DNA of 64,000 nt, taken from positions 1-64,000 of the forward strand of contig NZ_BSPC01000057.1 in NCBI RefSeq assembly GCF_030160835.1. The letters are read 5' to 3'. The notes beneath the pieces are model-generated. The model was not told the origin of the DNA. It was given only the letters and a program-made list of their open reading frames with translations, and made no database searches. Below are positions 26,378 through 35,109 of this stretch, piece after piece. This DNA comes from Labrys miyagiensis (GTDB lineage: Bacteria; Pseudomonadota; Alphaproteobacteria; Rhizobiales; Labraceae). The number at the start of each line of letters is the position of its first letter. The stretch's first letter is position 1. The position numbers were made by a program, and so were the translations under genes.

Positions 26378-26677
26378 GTGAGGATCGAGATTACAGTTCC
26401 CATATCCGGGGGGACCATATTTGTCAGAGGCAGTGGTGAAGGGGGCAGCGGCGGTGCCCATCGCGGCGGTGACGAAGGCGTAGTCCACGGGGAGGGTGAC
26501 GAAGACGGCGGAGGCCCTTCTCGCTTCCCAGGCGGGTTTGGCGGACATTCCTACTCAGGAACGCCAGTTCACGGTGGCCCAGACTTTTGGACAACTCTAT
26601 TATTCTGGGTAGTTGTCGGCCTGGTGATCCTGTTCGTGATGATGTTTTTTCAGGGCCGCGGGAGGCGGGGAAATTGA
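26378..26677 (+). CDS. Gly/His-rich small protein with C-terminal membrane helix
   Basis: 99 residues from GTG 26378, with GAGGAAGG upstream. The N-terminal VRIEITVPISGGTIFVRGSG is followed by a Gly-, His- and Asp-rich stretch. It ends with one clear membrane span (TTLLFWVVVGLVILFVMMFF) and a short basic tail, so it would be a tail-anchored protein. No family is recognised; the overlapping minus-strand frames are weaker. Confidence 0.4.
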   Translation: MRIEITVPISGGTIFVRGSGEGGSGGAHRGGDEGVVHGEGDEDGGGPSRFPGGFGGHSYSGTPVHGGPDFWTTLLFWVVVGLVILFVMMFFQGRGRRGN

Positions 26678-26907
26678 TCTGTCGGCCTTGGTCGGCGGGC
26701 GGCTGCTGTACGCCTCTGCCTGGCGCCGCACCTGGCCCGTCGGCTCGATCCTGACGCCCCCGAACCGATCCTGGAAGGCCTGCGCCGCCTCTTCCGTCTT
26801 GAAGCCGAAAATTACGTGCTCGGTTTCGCCGTGGCCTATGCTGTGCTGCCGCGGTGCGTCGCGCAGCGTTCGATAGAAGTTGAAGACCGCATGATAAGTA
26901 CGGGATG
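26600..26907 (-). pseudogene. Fragment of an unidentified conserved gene
   Basis: A minus-strand frame without a start codon reads TYHAVFNFYRTLRDAPRQHS, IGHGETEHVIFGFKTEEAAQ and AFQDRFGGVRIEPTGQVRRQ, ending in a His-rich tail. It has the look of a real protein segment, but a stop lies directly upstream and no start is present. It is therefore a 5'-truncated remnant. Confidence 0.45.
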
Positions 26908-27181
26908 CCCCTTAAGATGGCCGCCAACCGACTTGCGGGAGTCAGGGAGCCGCAAAGTCCAAGGCTGGCTAGGGCTTCAGCTATTTTCGGAAATGGCGCT
27001 CAGTGAATCTCTGAGTCCATTTATGGGGCTGCCTTATTGGCGCCTACGCTGTCCGACTGATCTGCGGCGCGACGCTGTGAGGCGATCGAGGAAAGGTGCC
27101 CAGCACACAAATTGATAGACGTAGCCAAGGTGACGCAAAAGGAGATGCAATGACGAGATCGACATGCACTGTCGAGATGAT

Positions 27182-27386
27182 TTACTCGCCTTTGCCTGGC
27201 GTCGACCGATTACCGCTTCGTAGTTCCTCCAGAACCTCCTGAAGCACGGCACGGATCAAGGTCAACTCGTCGCTGATTTCGTTCGCAGCGGTGATAGCGC
27301 TGGCCTTGCCCATCCGGGAAGCCAGAAGCCTGTCCGTTTGGCGTTCCTCAATGAGCTTTTTTGGTGTCTTCAAAAAAATCAGCCAT
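27182..27386 (-). CDS. Small helical protein with a T7-tract frameshift
   Basis: From ATG 27386 the frame reads MADFFEDTKKAH and stops. If one T of the T7 tract (27372-27378) is skipped, it reads MADFLKTPKKLIEERQTDRL followed by LASRMGKASAITAANEISDE and LTLIRAVLQEVLEELRSG, a convincing helical protein of about 67 residues. Either the gene is broken by a homopolymer indel or it uses slippage. Without slippage only a TTG-started form (27373) can be made. Confidence 0.5.
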
Positions 27387-27514
27387 TGTCATCGTTCCTT
27401 TGCAAAGGCAGACGCGTCGCTGGCCGCTAGCGGGTTAAGAAAATATTGATGGAAAATATTCGACCATGACGACTTGCCTTTTCCAACCGCAGGACCTCTT
27501 CGAGAAGTGAGACT

Positions 27515-27766
27515 ATGAGCGCGGACGATGACCGGGAGCGGATCTACCAGGCGCTGCAAAAGATCCTCGAGGGCTTCTTCGAGGGTCACAACGTCCAGGG
27601 CGACGAGCGGCTTGAATATCTGAGACGGCTGAGTAGATTCTGGCTGGCGCGGTCGCCAATGCCCGCCCCGTCGCGAGTCAAGATCGGCAGCGAGGCCGAC
27701 ATCACTCGCATGTGGGCCGCCCACGAGAAGAAGCGCAAGGCCAAGAAGCCGAAGGTGCGAAAATGA
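27515..27766 (+). CDS. Hypothetical protein, 83 residues
   Basis: ATG 27515, with GAGAAGTGAG upstream. The sequence DDDRERIYQALQKILEGFFE, GHNVQGDERLEYLRRLSRFW and SEADITRMWAAHEKKRKAKK is charged and helical, ending in a Lys-rich tail. No family is recognised. It stands alone between two minus-strand genes. Confidence 0.55.
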   Translation: MSADDDRERIYQALQKILEGFFEGHNVQGDERLEYLRRLSRFWLARSPMPAPSRVKIGSEADITRMWAAHEKKRKAKKPKVRK

Positions 27767-27816
27767 AATGACGCGATGTTCCACGAGCGGATATGGCCCT
27801 ACAGGACCGCAAGTCG

Positions 27817-28197
27817 TCACTCCTTTGAACGCTTCAGGGCGTCGTGCGCTGCCAAGAATGCTTGACGACCCGCGGGTGTGCCGCAGTAGACGGTAATCTG
27901 AACCAATACCTCCTTGATTTCATCGACCGTCGCACCGCTGGCAAGCGCCGCATTTATGTATATGCCAAGCTCTTGAAAGCGGCCGAGCCGTCCGAGAATT
28001 CCAAGCGTCAGCAGACTGCGGGTTTTTTGGTCAAGGCCGGGACGACTCCACGCATAACCCCAAGCCAATTCGGTAACCGCTCGTTGAAACGTCATCATGA
28101 ACTCATCAGAATTGGCGAGATTTGCATCAACATACTTCTCGCCGAGCACCTGCTTCCGCTTCTTGAGGCCCCTCTTAAACAAATCGCTATCCGCCAT
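27817..28197 (-). CDS. Carboxymuconolactone decarboxylase (CMD)-family protein
   Basis: 126 residues from ATG 28197 (GAGGAGGAG upstream; upstream codons are not protein-like). The text FKRGLKKRKQVLGEKYVDAN, FMMTFQRAVTELAWGYAWSR, LLTLGILGRLGRFQELGIYI and VLVQITVYCGTPAGRQAFLA matches 4-carboxymuconolactone decarboxylase (PcaC-like) proteins. No other protocatechuate-pathway genes are near, so it may act on another substrate. It lacks the paired CxxC of AhpD-type peroxidase relatives. Confidence 0.85.
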   Translation of the reverse strand: MADSDLFKRGLKKRKQVLGEKYVDANLANSDEFMMTFQRAVTELAWGYAWSRPGLDQKTRSLLTLGILGRLGRFQELGIYINAALASGATVDEIKEVLVQITVYCGTPAGRQAFLAAHDALKRSKE

Positions 28198-28391
28198 TGC
28201 CGACTCCTCCTCTGCCGAAGACTTTTGAAGTGACGGTCGAGCGTAGCGATTCTTGAAGGATAAGACCAAGCGGTCTGTGACCGCTTTGGGTCGATCGCGA
28301 CGGGCGTAGCCGTGGCGCGTCCCCTGAAACGGTTGTCATACATTTACGCAGGAAGGTGCGCTCGAACACAGCTAGGCTTCTGAAAGGTAAT

Positions 28392-28503
28392 CTAAACCGA
28401 GCAATCCTCTTCACGAGCCGATGGGGCGGCCGCGAGATGGTAGCGGTATGGATCCAGCGTACCACCCGACCCTTCCCTTCGTAGCGCCCCCTTGGCCATA
28501 AGC
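28392..28503 (-). pseudogene. 3' part of a small gene split by the IS21-family element
   Basis: Reading LMAKGALRREGSGGTLDPYR, YHLAAAPSAREEDCSV and a stop, this is the C-terminal half matching the intact paralogue at 34194-34442 (MSKGALLREGAGGIRDPHRY). The N-terminal half is at 31163-31300, on the other side of the IS element. Confidence 0.85.
28497..28503. repeat. 7-bp target-site duplication, left copy (CATAAGC)
   Basis: CATAAGC at 28497-28503 is repeated at 31163-31169, exactly flanking the IS21-family element. Confidence 0.85.
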
Positions 28504-28609
28504 TGCGCGCTTCGCAAAAGCTGGACAGTGATTCCGCTAATTCCCGGACAGCGTTTTCACTAAAGTCCGGACAGTTTGACGAGGTTGGTCCTCGGCAGCC
28601 TGGTTGCCA

Positions 28610-29386
28610 TCAGGGCTGATTGATTTCGGTGTTCTCGGTGTCGGTCAAGAGGGGCGCGGCTTTTTTCTTTCGCATGCTCTCGCCTTGGAGGGCGATGCGG
28701 TGTGCATTGTGCACGATGCGGTCGAGTATGGCGTCGGCGACCGTGCTGTCGGCAATCAGGTCGTGCCAGCTTGCCACGGGGACCTGGGCGGTGATCAGGG
28801 TGGATTTTCTCTGATAGCGCTCCTCGACTATTTCGAAGAGGTGGAAGCGCTGCTGATCGGAGAGAGCATGGGTGCCGAAGTCATCGAGGATGAGCAACTG
28901 GACGCGGGTGAGCTTGTCGATGAGACGGGGGAAGGAGCCATCGAGGCGGGCCAGCGCGAGATCCTCGAACAGGCGGGGCACGCGCACATAGAGCACGGAG
29001 TGACCGTGCCTGGCCGCCTGCCTGCCGAAGGCACAGGCCAGCCATGACTTGCCGGTGCCGGTCTGTCCGGTGAGGATCAGGTTCTCATGGGCGGTGAGCC
29101 ATTGCCCCTGGGCGAGCGCCATGGTGTTGCGCCGGTCGAGGCTGCGGGAGGCGGCAAAATCGATATCTTCGATGCAAGCCTGGGCAAAGCGTAGCTTGGC
29201 GGAGGCGAGCCTGTTGCGGATGCGCTTGTCGGCCCGCAGGGTGACCTCGCGGTCGAGCATCAGGCCGAGCCACTCATCGCGGCTCAGCTCATTGGTGCCG
29301 GACTGTTCGGCCAATTCGCGCCAGGCGACGGCCATACCGGTCAGCCCGAGGGCCTGCATCTGGTCGAGAGTTGGGTTTGTCAGCAT
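28610..29386 (-). CDS. istB: IS21-family helper ATPase IstB
   Basis: 258 residues from ATG 29386, with AAGGAAG upstream; a GTG at 29401 overlapping the istA stop is the alternative. Walker [19 protein letters not shown], Walker [13 protein letters not shown] and the IstB core ([36 protein letters not shown]) are present. The AAA+ protein selects target DNA and activates IstA. It appears intact, but its partner is not. Confidence 0.93.
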   Translation of the reverse strand: MLTNPTLDQMQALGLTGMAVAWRELAEQSGTNELSRDEWLGLMLDREVTLRADKRIRNRLASAKLRFAQACIEDIDFAASRSLDRRNTMALAQGQWLTAHENLILTGQTGTGKSWLACAFGRQAARHGHSVLYVRVPRLFEDLALARLDGSFPRLIDKLTRVQLLILDDFGTHALSDQQRFHLFEIVEERYQRKSTLITAQVPVASWHDLIADSTVADAILDRIVHNAHRIALQGESMRKKKAAPLLTDTENTEINQP

Positions 29387-29397
29387 TCTTGCTTCCT

Positions 29398-30986
29398 TCA
29401 CTGGTAGTAGGAACGGCCACGGATATTGGTGTGTGCAGGCGTGGGCGCCGCTTGTTCAGCCTGCGGTTGCTGCCGGTCGAGGCCGGATTTGAGGATGGAG
29501 GCGACGGAGGAATAGGCGATGGCATTGATGGTGAGCGCCCGCTCACAGGCTGCGTCGAGGCGCTGCGATCCGTAGCGCGGCGCCAGCGACAAAATTCCCA
29601 TGGCCGAGCGGTATCCCTGCTCAGGATGCGGCCTGTCGCGCATCATGCGCTCGACCAGGATGGCGGCGTTGGGGCCGATCTGGATTGCGCGGCCGATCAG
29701 ATTGGCCGGCGTGGTGTTGGCGTAGCGCTGATGCGCCTTGGGCATATGGTCGTTGACGGTGACGTGGCCGGAGCGCTGGGAGCGGCGGACATGGCTGGCG
29801 ACGCGCTGGTGATCGTGGTCCCTTTCGTTGAATGCACGCATTCAACTGTCGGGCGAGGAGATCTCGACCACCCGGTGAGTAAGCCGTACCTGGAGGGTGC
29901 ATCCGATCAGCCGATGCGGCACCGAGTAGAAGGTCTTGTCGACCTCGACATGATAGTCGGGATGGACCTTCGCCGCCTTCCATTCCGCATATTCGAAAGG
30001 CGTGGCCGGCAAGGGCTTCAGGGCGGCTCGCTCGATCTCCTCGAACAGTTCGCGGCGGCTTTTGCCGATATGGCGCATCGGGCGGTTGTTCAGGTCCTCG
30101 AGCAATTCGGCAATCGCTATGTTGAGGGCAGCCAGCGAGAAGAAGCTGCGGTTCCTGAGCCGAGCGAGGATCCAGCGCTCGACGATCAGCACCGCGCCTT
30201 CGACCTTACCCTTGTCGCGCGGCTTCCGGCTGCGGGTCGGCAGGATCGTGGTGTCGTAGTGCTCCGCCATGGCGGCAAACGTCGTCGTCAGCGTCGGCTC
30301 GAACCACAGGGCTTTGGCCACGCCCGACTTCAGATTATCGCATACGATTGCCCTGGTGACCCACCATAGAAGGTGAGCGCTCGTACCTGGCCGTCGATCC
30401 AGTCCGGCAGCCGCTGGCTGAAGCTGGCATAGGCAAAGGTCAGGTTGGAGGCGCCCAGCACTGCGACGAAGATCTGGGCCGGATGGATGACGCCGGTCGC
30501 CGGATCGACCACCGGCACCGTCGGCCCGGCATAGTCGGTCTGCATCACGGCGCCTGCCGCGTGCCGATTGCGGAATGCAGCGCTCATTCGCTGCCGGAAG
30601 GCGGCAACCCGATCACAGAACCAGGTGAAGCCGTAACCGTCGGGATGGCAGGCGCGGTATTCCTGCCATAGAAGCGTCAGCGTCACGCCTTTGCGCTTCA
30701 ACTCCCGGACGACCAGCGCCCAGTCCGGCTCGCTCAGATCCCGCGGCGGTCGGCCGACACGGCCGAACAGCAGCCGCTCCAGCTTTGCATCTTCATCCGA
30801 GCCGGCCGGCAAGGGCCATGAAAGCCCGGCTTCCCGAGACCGTAGCAAATAGGTGGAAACCGAGCTCTTGCCGATCTTCAGCCGCTCGGCAATCTCACGC
30901 ACCGAAAGACCCTCTTCGTGGGTCAGACGCAGGATCGTCCGGATGTCCCTCACGCTCGTTCGTCTTGCTTGCTTCCGTCTCGGCAT
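29398..30986 (-). pseudogene. istA: IS21-family transposase IstA, frameshifted and interrupted
   Basis: Three pieces on the minus strand make one IstA. From ATG 30986 it reads the HTH (VREIAERLKIGKSSVSTYLL) and the start of the DDE domain (AVMQTDYAGPTVPVV) down to ALTFYGG. There an extra G (about 30359) shifts the frame; the next piece continues TRAIVCDNLKSGVAKALWFE. At 29842-29844 a TGA interrupts the frame inside an about 14-codon insertion that contains the palindrome TTGAATGCGTGCATTCAA. The last piece continues DHDHQRVASHVRRSQRSGHV to the C-terminus. At least two inactivating changes mean the element cannot move by itself. Confidence 0.88.
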
Positions 30987-31162
30987 CGACTCTCTCAACA
31001 TTCTCGTGAGAGGCCTCATTGCCAGAACGGCGCTGCCGCGAACCAACCGTCACACCGCCGCCGGAAACTGTCCGGGAATTAGCGGAATCGCTGTCCGGGA
31101 ATTACTGAAAGCCTTGTCCGGAGATTACCGGAAATCCTGTCCGGACTTTTCCGAAACCCGCA

Positions 31163-31169
31163 CATAAGC
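31163..31169. repeat. 7-bp target-site duplication, right copy (CATAAGC)
   Basis: Right-hand copy of the repeat found at 28497-28503. Confidence 0.85.
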
Positions 31170-31300
31170 ATCGAGACTTGCGGGTTAATGCGCTGACCGA
31201 AGCGGTTGTCGGGGCCAAAAATCCTGTCGGTCAGCTCCATCATCGTCATTCCAGGACGGGCCTGCAGAAGACTTTGTATCTGCTCTATGTAACTGATCAC
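31163..31300 (-). pseudogene. 5' part of the small gene split by the IS21-family element
   Basis: From GTG 31300 (AGGAAC upstream) it reads ISYIEQIQSLLQARPGMTMM, ELTDRIFGPDNRFGQRINPQ and VSMLM, then meets the IS end. The match to the paralogue at 34194-34442 is residue for residue in register. Joined with 28392-28503 across the CATAAGC repeat it restores an about 80-codon gene. Confidence 0.85.
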
Positions 31301-31577
31301 TGCACCGTTCCTGTTGAAGACCTCAACGCGAGGCTCTTCAAGGCCTCCCACCGAGCAGAAGCCCCACGAGCAAAAAAAGCGATGGCAAGGCGATGAATTG
31401 CAAGTCACCGCGTTGGCGGCTTATGGTTCGGCTGATCAAAACCAGTCCCGGGCGGCATATGGCAGCCCAGTCCAGTCGGAACACCCTCAGCAGCCTTGCA
31501 TGCATTTGCTCGCTCGATCGCTTGCGTAGGCGATGACTGGCATGATGAGAGGTGTGCGGACGCGACGGCCTACCTCA

Positions 31578-31868
31578 TCAGGTCGGCGACACCGCGAGCC
31601 ATTTGGAGATGATTGCCTCACCCTTGGGACCCAATCCTTGGATTATCCGAAGATTCAATTGTCGAACTTGAGTGGCGGTCGGCTGCCAGTGCGGCGGTCG
31701 CGCTTCGTCCGCCGGATACAGGGCTTGCCAGAGCGAGTTCAGCAGACGCCTCTCTGCGACGATGTTCGGGCAAAAATCAGCCAGAGTTGCCATTGGCAGG
31801 GGACTTTCACCAATATTCTCTAGGTGGCTAAATTCTATCAGCCTTTGCTGGCGGCGCGCTCGGCGCAT
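31578..31868 (-). CDS. Hypothetical protein, about 96 residues
   Basis: The frame is open to a TTG at 31898; ATG 31868 is taken as start. The text SPLPMATLADFCPNIVAERR, LLNSLWQALYPADEARPPHW and QPTATQVRQLNLRIIQGLGP is convincing protein sequence, basic at its N-terminus (MRRARRQQRLIEF). No family is recognised. Confidence 0.45.
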   Translation of the reverse strand: MRRARRQQRLIEFSHLENIGESPLPMATLADFCPNIVAERRLLNSLWQALYPADEARPPHWQPTATQVRQLNLRIIQGLGPKGEAIISKWLAVSPT

Positions 31869-31977
31869 TAGGTCAATCGAGCCCTCACTTGGTGGCAACG
31901 CTGCTGACTAAAGGAGGGGTGAGGACTCAAGGTCTCACCCAATTAGCTAATCGGCAACGAGTTGCAGCATGAAGGGG

Positions 31978-32517
31978 CTAGCCCGTGACGCGGTACACGC
32001 TCGCCCTACCTATCCCAAGCCGCTTCGCAATCTCCGTCGCCCCCAAGCCGTTGCCCTGCATCTCTTTCACTTTGGCAGTATCGATAGTTGGGCGCCGCCC
32101 TTTATAAACACCTGCCGCCTTCGCCTTAGCGATGCCTTCCATCTGGCGCTCCTTGCGCAGGTTCGTTTCGAACTCGGCAAAGACGCCAAGCATGTCCAGG
32201 AAGGCTTTGCCGGCGGCGGTGCTGGTGTCGATCGGCTGCTCAGTCGCTTTCAGCGCCACCCCTCTGGCCTTGAGGGCGCGAACGATGTCCTGCAGGTCTC
32301 CGATGCTGCGAGCCAGGCGATCGATACGGGTCACCATCAGTGTGTCGCCGGAGAGGAGAAAGGTAAGCAGCGTATCGAGCTCCGCCCTGCCCTCTCGGCT
32401 CGTACCGGAACGCTTCTCTTTGCGGATGACTTCGCAGCCCGCTTTGCGGAGAGCCTCAATCTGGATAGTCAGATCCTGATCTGTGGTGCTGACGCGTGCA
32501 TAGCCGTACATGGTCAT
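31978..32517 (-). CDS. Serine resolvase/invertase (Tn3 TnpR/Hin type)
   Basis: 179 residues from ATG 32517. The catalytic domain starts MYGYARVSTTDQDLTIQIEA with the nucleophile Ser in RVST, then SGTSREGRAELDTLL, DTLMVTRIDRLARSIGDLQD and FAEFETNLRKERQMEGI. The C-terminal HTH is KGRRPTIDTAKVKEMQGNGL followed by GATEIAKRLGIGRASVYRV. It is complete for the family (about 185). No transposase or inverted repeats of a Tn3 element were recognised nearby, so it may be a leftover resolvase or an invertase. Confidence 0.9.
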   Translation of the reverse strand: MTMYGYARVSTTDQDLTIQIEALRKAGCEVIRKEKRSGTSREGRAELDTLLTFLLSGDTLMVTRIDRLARSIGDLQDIVRALKARGVALKATEQPIDTSTAAGKAFLDMLGVFAEFETNLRKERQMEGIAKAKAAGVYKGRRPTIDTAKVKEMQGNGLGATEIAKRLGIGRASVYRVTG

Positions 32518-32851
32518 TCGCTGGCATCCGTCTCGTTTGGTTCTAGACCCTTTCTCCATACCGTTCTCATAATACAAACGTAAACCCAAATAAGACGCAG
32601 AAAGTGTCTCATGTGATTGTCTCGCTGGGGTGAATCCACACGGTACACGTCAACGAACAAACGCGGGCCGTTTGCATACCAGGCGGTTGAGTTGCGGAGA
32701 GCAGCGGGAGGGCTGATCGATTCTGCGAAGGTAACTCGGAAGAAGATCCTGTGGCGCAAAGAGCGCGCCCTGTTCTTGGGCGATTGATATCGGCCTGCGC
32801 CATGCTAAAAAGCGGAGCATGGTTCTACGATGTTATGTTCGGGTGAAAGCC
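32518..32851. other. Stretch upstream of the resolvase
   Basis: No gene is supported. The AT-richer part at 32565-32625 probably holds the resolvase promoter and possibly its recombination (res) site, but I see no clear pair of TnpR subsites. Confidence 0.45.
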
Positions 32852-33121
32852 ATGGCCCGCATCACGTACTATGTCGTTGTCCCCTTTGTCCGTATGCCCG
32901 ACGGCGAATTGCTGGGTCTCCAGGCCGAAGAAGCGCCATCCCAAGCCCACGCAGAGATACGGGCGTTTACTCGAATTGGTGCGCTGAGAGGTGTTGATAC
33001 GATAGTCGGCGCCGTTGCCTTCTCCAGATCGGGCGATCCTGGCACCGGTCGCTTCGAAGACGCCGTAATCCTGGCACGCTGCGGCGATACCCCCGATGAT
33101 CTGCACCAAGGCGGTTGGTGA
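32852..33121 (+). CDS. Unknown about 90-residue protein, family member A of three
   Basis: 89 residues from ATG 32852. It reads ARITYYVVVPFVRMPDGELL, GLQAEEAPSQAHAEIRAFTR and VGAVAFSRSGDPGTGRFEDA, ending VILARCGDTPDDLHQGGW. Two related proteins lie at 34831-35109 and 35106-35468; all share the pattern VVxF...GELxGL...VGAxAFSRSGDP...ILxRxGETP. No known domain is recognised. The small size and repeat occurrence suggest an accessory-genome family. Confidence 0.65.
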   Translation: MARITYYVVVPFVRMPDGELLGLQAEEAPSQAHAEIRAFTRIGALRGVDTIVGAVAFSRSGDPGTGRFEDAVILARCGDTPDDLHQGGW

Positions 33122-33406
33122 TCCAAGCTCGTCATAGCGAGGCGCCAGATAGGGTGGACATGCTGAAACGAGGCATCAGCGATCCAAATACCTTTTTAAT
33201 GACCTCAAATAGTTCTTTTGATGAATTGCCGCTTGCTGGCTTCGCACGCAATATATCGCTGCTGGCTGGTTGGGAGGGTGGCGCTCAAGGTGAGCATACG
33301 GTGCAAACCGTGCCCCGGAAACGGTGATGTGTTCAATTCCATCACCCTCCGCCAACAGCTTTTTTGGCATCCTGTTACGCCGGACTGCAGCGTAACCCAC
33401 GCGCAT

Positions 33407-33637
33407 ATGAGCAAGCTTGGCAAGATACCAGTCCGCTCCATTACCTATAACGGACTCGAGTCGAGCATTTCGCTGGAGGACGAGTTTTGGCGGGCGCTCA
33501 AAGACATTTCTCTGGCGCGCGGGATGAGTCGTCAGGAACTCATCAGTCGGCTTGATTGTGCGCGCACGAACGCAAATCTTTCATCGGCCCTGCGCGTCTT
33601 TGTGCTTGATGTCTATCTCAGACAGCGTCGCGCGTGA
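33407..33637 (+). CDS. Ribbon-helix-helix domain protein
   Basis: 76 residues from ATG 33407; the frame is open further upstream but that part is not protein-like. The sequence IPVRSITYNGLESSISLEDE, FWRALKDISLARGMSRQELI and SRLDCARTNANLSSALRVFV is the RHH_4-type domain common in Alphaproteobacteria, where it is usually a stand-alone DNA-binding protein. A strong terminator follows 22 bp after the stop. Confidence 0.85.
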   Translation: MSKLGKIPVRSITYNGLESSISLEDEFWRALKDISLARGMSRQELISRLDCARTNANLSSALRVFVLDVYLRQRRA

Positions 33638-33659
33638 GAGTTGAATTGAGAAGATACAA

Positions 33660-33692
33660 GGCCCCTCTGGTCGGAAGGCTAGAGGGGCTTTT
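33660..33692 (+). terminator. Rho-independent terminator after the RHH gene
   Basis: GCCCCTCT (33661-33668) pairs with AGAGGGGC (33681-33688), with a 12-base loop, followed by TTTT. Confidence 0.85.
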
Positions 33693-33883
33693 AGCTGCTG
33701 GTGAACATGTCGCACTGCGCCGCGCTCTCGTAGGAAGCCTATCTGGCTCCGAGCCGGGTTTTTGTCTCGTGCAGGATGCTCCTCTGTTTGCGGGATAATC
33801 CGGCAGCGTAGAAAGGTATATGTTTGCGCAATCGGTGGCCTCGCCAACCAAGGCCATCGTTCTGGCGCGAGATGGACTGCCCG

Positions 33884-33915
33884 ACCCGGCTCGCCGCAAG
33901 CGAGCCGGGTTTTTT
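33884..33915 (+). terminator. Strong Rho-independent terminator without an upstream gene
   Basis: ACCCGGCTCGC (33884-33894) pairs with GCGAGCCGGGT (33900-33910), with a 5-base loop, followed by six T. No protein gene reads into it from the left, so it may end a small RNA encoded at about 33700-33884. Confidence 0.8.
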
Positions 33916-33930
33916 GTTGTCACAAGGCGC

Positions 33931-34197
33931 TTAGCCTTCTGCCCTTTGATCGAGCGAAATGCCAATTTCCCCGAGCGCCGCGATGAATTCCGCCCTCGCT
34001 TCGTCATTGCTCAGATTGTCGGCCATCGCATCCTTGCAGGCTTTACGCGCGCGCAGACAGCTCGGCCCCGGCTGCGTAGGCCATTCCTGTTCCAAGTATC
34101 CTGCTACTTGCTCAAGCGAAGCTATCGTCCTGAACCGGCCGGGCGAAAAAGCGAAGGTCAGGGCCTCGAAGGTGTGCAATTCCTTTGACACTGTCAT
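33931..34197 (-). CDS. DUF982 protein (copy 1)
   Basis: 88 residues. ATG 34197 overlaps the stop of the upstream gene (ATGA). The text FRTIASLEQVAGYLEQEWPT, SCLRARKACKDAMADNLSND and EARAEFIAALGEIGISL fits DUF982, small proteins of rhizobia of unknown function often found on plasmids and islands. A second DUF982 gene lies at 40529-40774. Confidence 0.8.
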   Translation of the reverse strand: MTVSKELHTFEALTFAFSPGRFRTIASLEQVAGYLEQEWPTQPGPSCLRARKACKDAMADNLSNDEARAEFIAALGEIGISLDQRAEG

Positions 34198-34442
34198 CTC
34201 CCAGTTTTTGAAGCCGTGTTGCCGAGCGCTGGAGCCGCGGCGAGATAGTAGCGGTGCGGATCCCGAATGCCACCCGCCCCTTCCCTTAGCAGCGCGCCCT
34301 TGCTCATCAGTATCAAGACCTGCGGGTTAATGCGCTGACCGAAGCGGTTTTCAGGCCCGAATATCGCGTCCGTCAGTTCCTTGACCGTCATTCCGGGGCG
34401 CATCTGCAGTCGATTTTGGATTTGCTCCCTGTAATTTGCCAC
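34194..34442 (-). CDS. Small conserved protein, intact paralogue of the IS21-split gene
   Basis: 82 residues from ATG 34442. The sequence ANYREQIQNRLQMRPGMTVK, ELTDAIFGPENRFGQRINPQ and VLILMSKGALLREGAGGIRD looks like a small winged-helix fold: a 'lowers-the-unit-to-choice' step (MTVKELTDAIF) followed by a basic wing. That makes it a possible DNA-binding protein. It is translationally coupled to the DUF982 gene. Confidence 0.65.
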   Translation of the reverse strand: MANYREQIQNRLQMRPGMTVKELTDAIFGPENRFGQRINPQVLILMSKGALLREGAGGIRDPHRYYLAAAPALGNTASKTGR

Positions 34443-34830
34443 AGCAGCCCTCCCTTAATGACCTGCAACGCGCTACGCCCCTTTCGGTTGCGATGAGGGG
34501 CATATCTTCCACGCACAACATCCCAATTCACAGGCCGGCCACGCGTGCATAGGGGAGGAGCCAAGCAATTGCGCTTGTTAGGATGAAGTACCGTGGCTCG
34601 GGGGCAATGACGATCGAGCTGGCAGCGCCGCGAGGCGGACGTGCAATTTAGGACCTCGGATCTCGCCGGCGGCCCACTTCCACTTCAAACCCGCGCCCCA
34701 GTCGGTACACCCCCACCGTACCCCCCGTACAGCCAATTACTTATCCTGTCGGCGAAGCACCTCTACGGATGTGCAATAGACCGCGAATGGCGGCGTGCTA
34801 CGCTGATGTATTGGCACATAGGTTATGGTC
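34443..34830. other. Divergent intergenic stretch
   Basis: It lies between a minus-strand and a plus-strand operon. No gene is supported; promoters for both sides are expected here. Confidence 0.5.
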
Positions 34831-35109
34831 ATGTCCCGCACCATCCGTTTCCTCGTCCTTCCTTTCACTCGTGATCATCATGGGGAGCTTTTCGGTCTCG
34901 GGCCGGAAGAGGTATCTGACGCGGCCATGGCCAATTTTCGGGCATTCAACATGGTGGGGAAGATAAGGAGATCCGAAACGGTGGTTGGTACCATTGCGTT
35001 TTCGCGGTCAGGCGACCCTGCGCGCGGAGATTTCGCTGACGCCAGTATCCTTGGACGCTACGGCGAAACGCCCGAGGATGTGGCGGGGAGGAAGTGGGGC
35101 CGCCGGTGA
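34831..35109 (+). CDS. Unknown about 90-residue protein, family member B of three
   Basis: 92 residues from ATG 34831 (AGG upstream; ATG 34825 is the alternative). It reads SRTIRFLVLPFTRDHHGELF, GLGPEEVSDAAMANFRAFNM and VVGTIAFSRSGDPARGDFAD, ending ASILGRYGETPEDVAG, in register with members A and C. Its stop overlaps the GTG start of member C (GTGA), so B and C form an operon. Confidence 0.65.
   Translation: MSRTIRFLVLPFTRDHHGELFGLGPEEVSDAAMANFRAFNMVGKIRRSETVVGTIAFSRSGDPARGDFADASILGRYGETPEDVAGRKWGRR

Larger units (their letters stand above)
28504..31162 (-). mobile_element. IS21-family insertion sequence, 2659 bp, inactive istA
   Basis: The ends are TGCGCGCTTCGCAAAAGC at the left and, inverted at the right, TGCGGGTTTCGGAAAAGT, followed on both sides by several copies of the subterminal motif TCCGGACAG or CCCGGACAG typical of IS21. 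A 7-bp direct repeat CATAAGC flanks it. It carries istA (broken) and istB (intact). The insertion split a small gene whose paralogue lies 3 kb away, so the pre-insertion sequence can be rebuilt exactly. Confidence 0.9.

Noticed and set aside
29371-30369. Plus-strand 332-residue ORF over the IS21-family element
   Set aside because: Antisense to istA.
31178-31396. Plus-strand 72-residue ORF
   Set aside because: It runs across the IS21 right end and antisense to the split small gene, so its text is a shadow.
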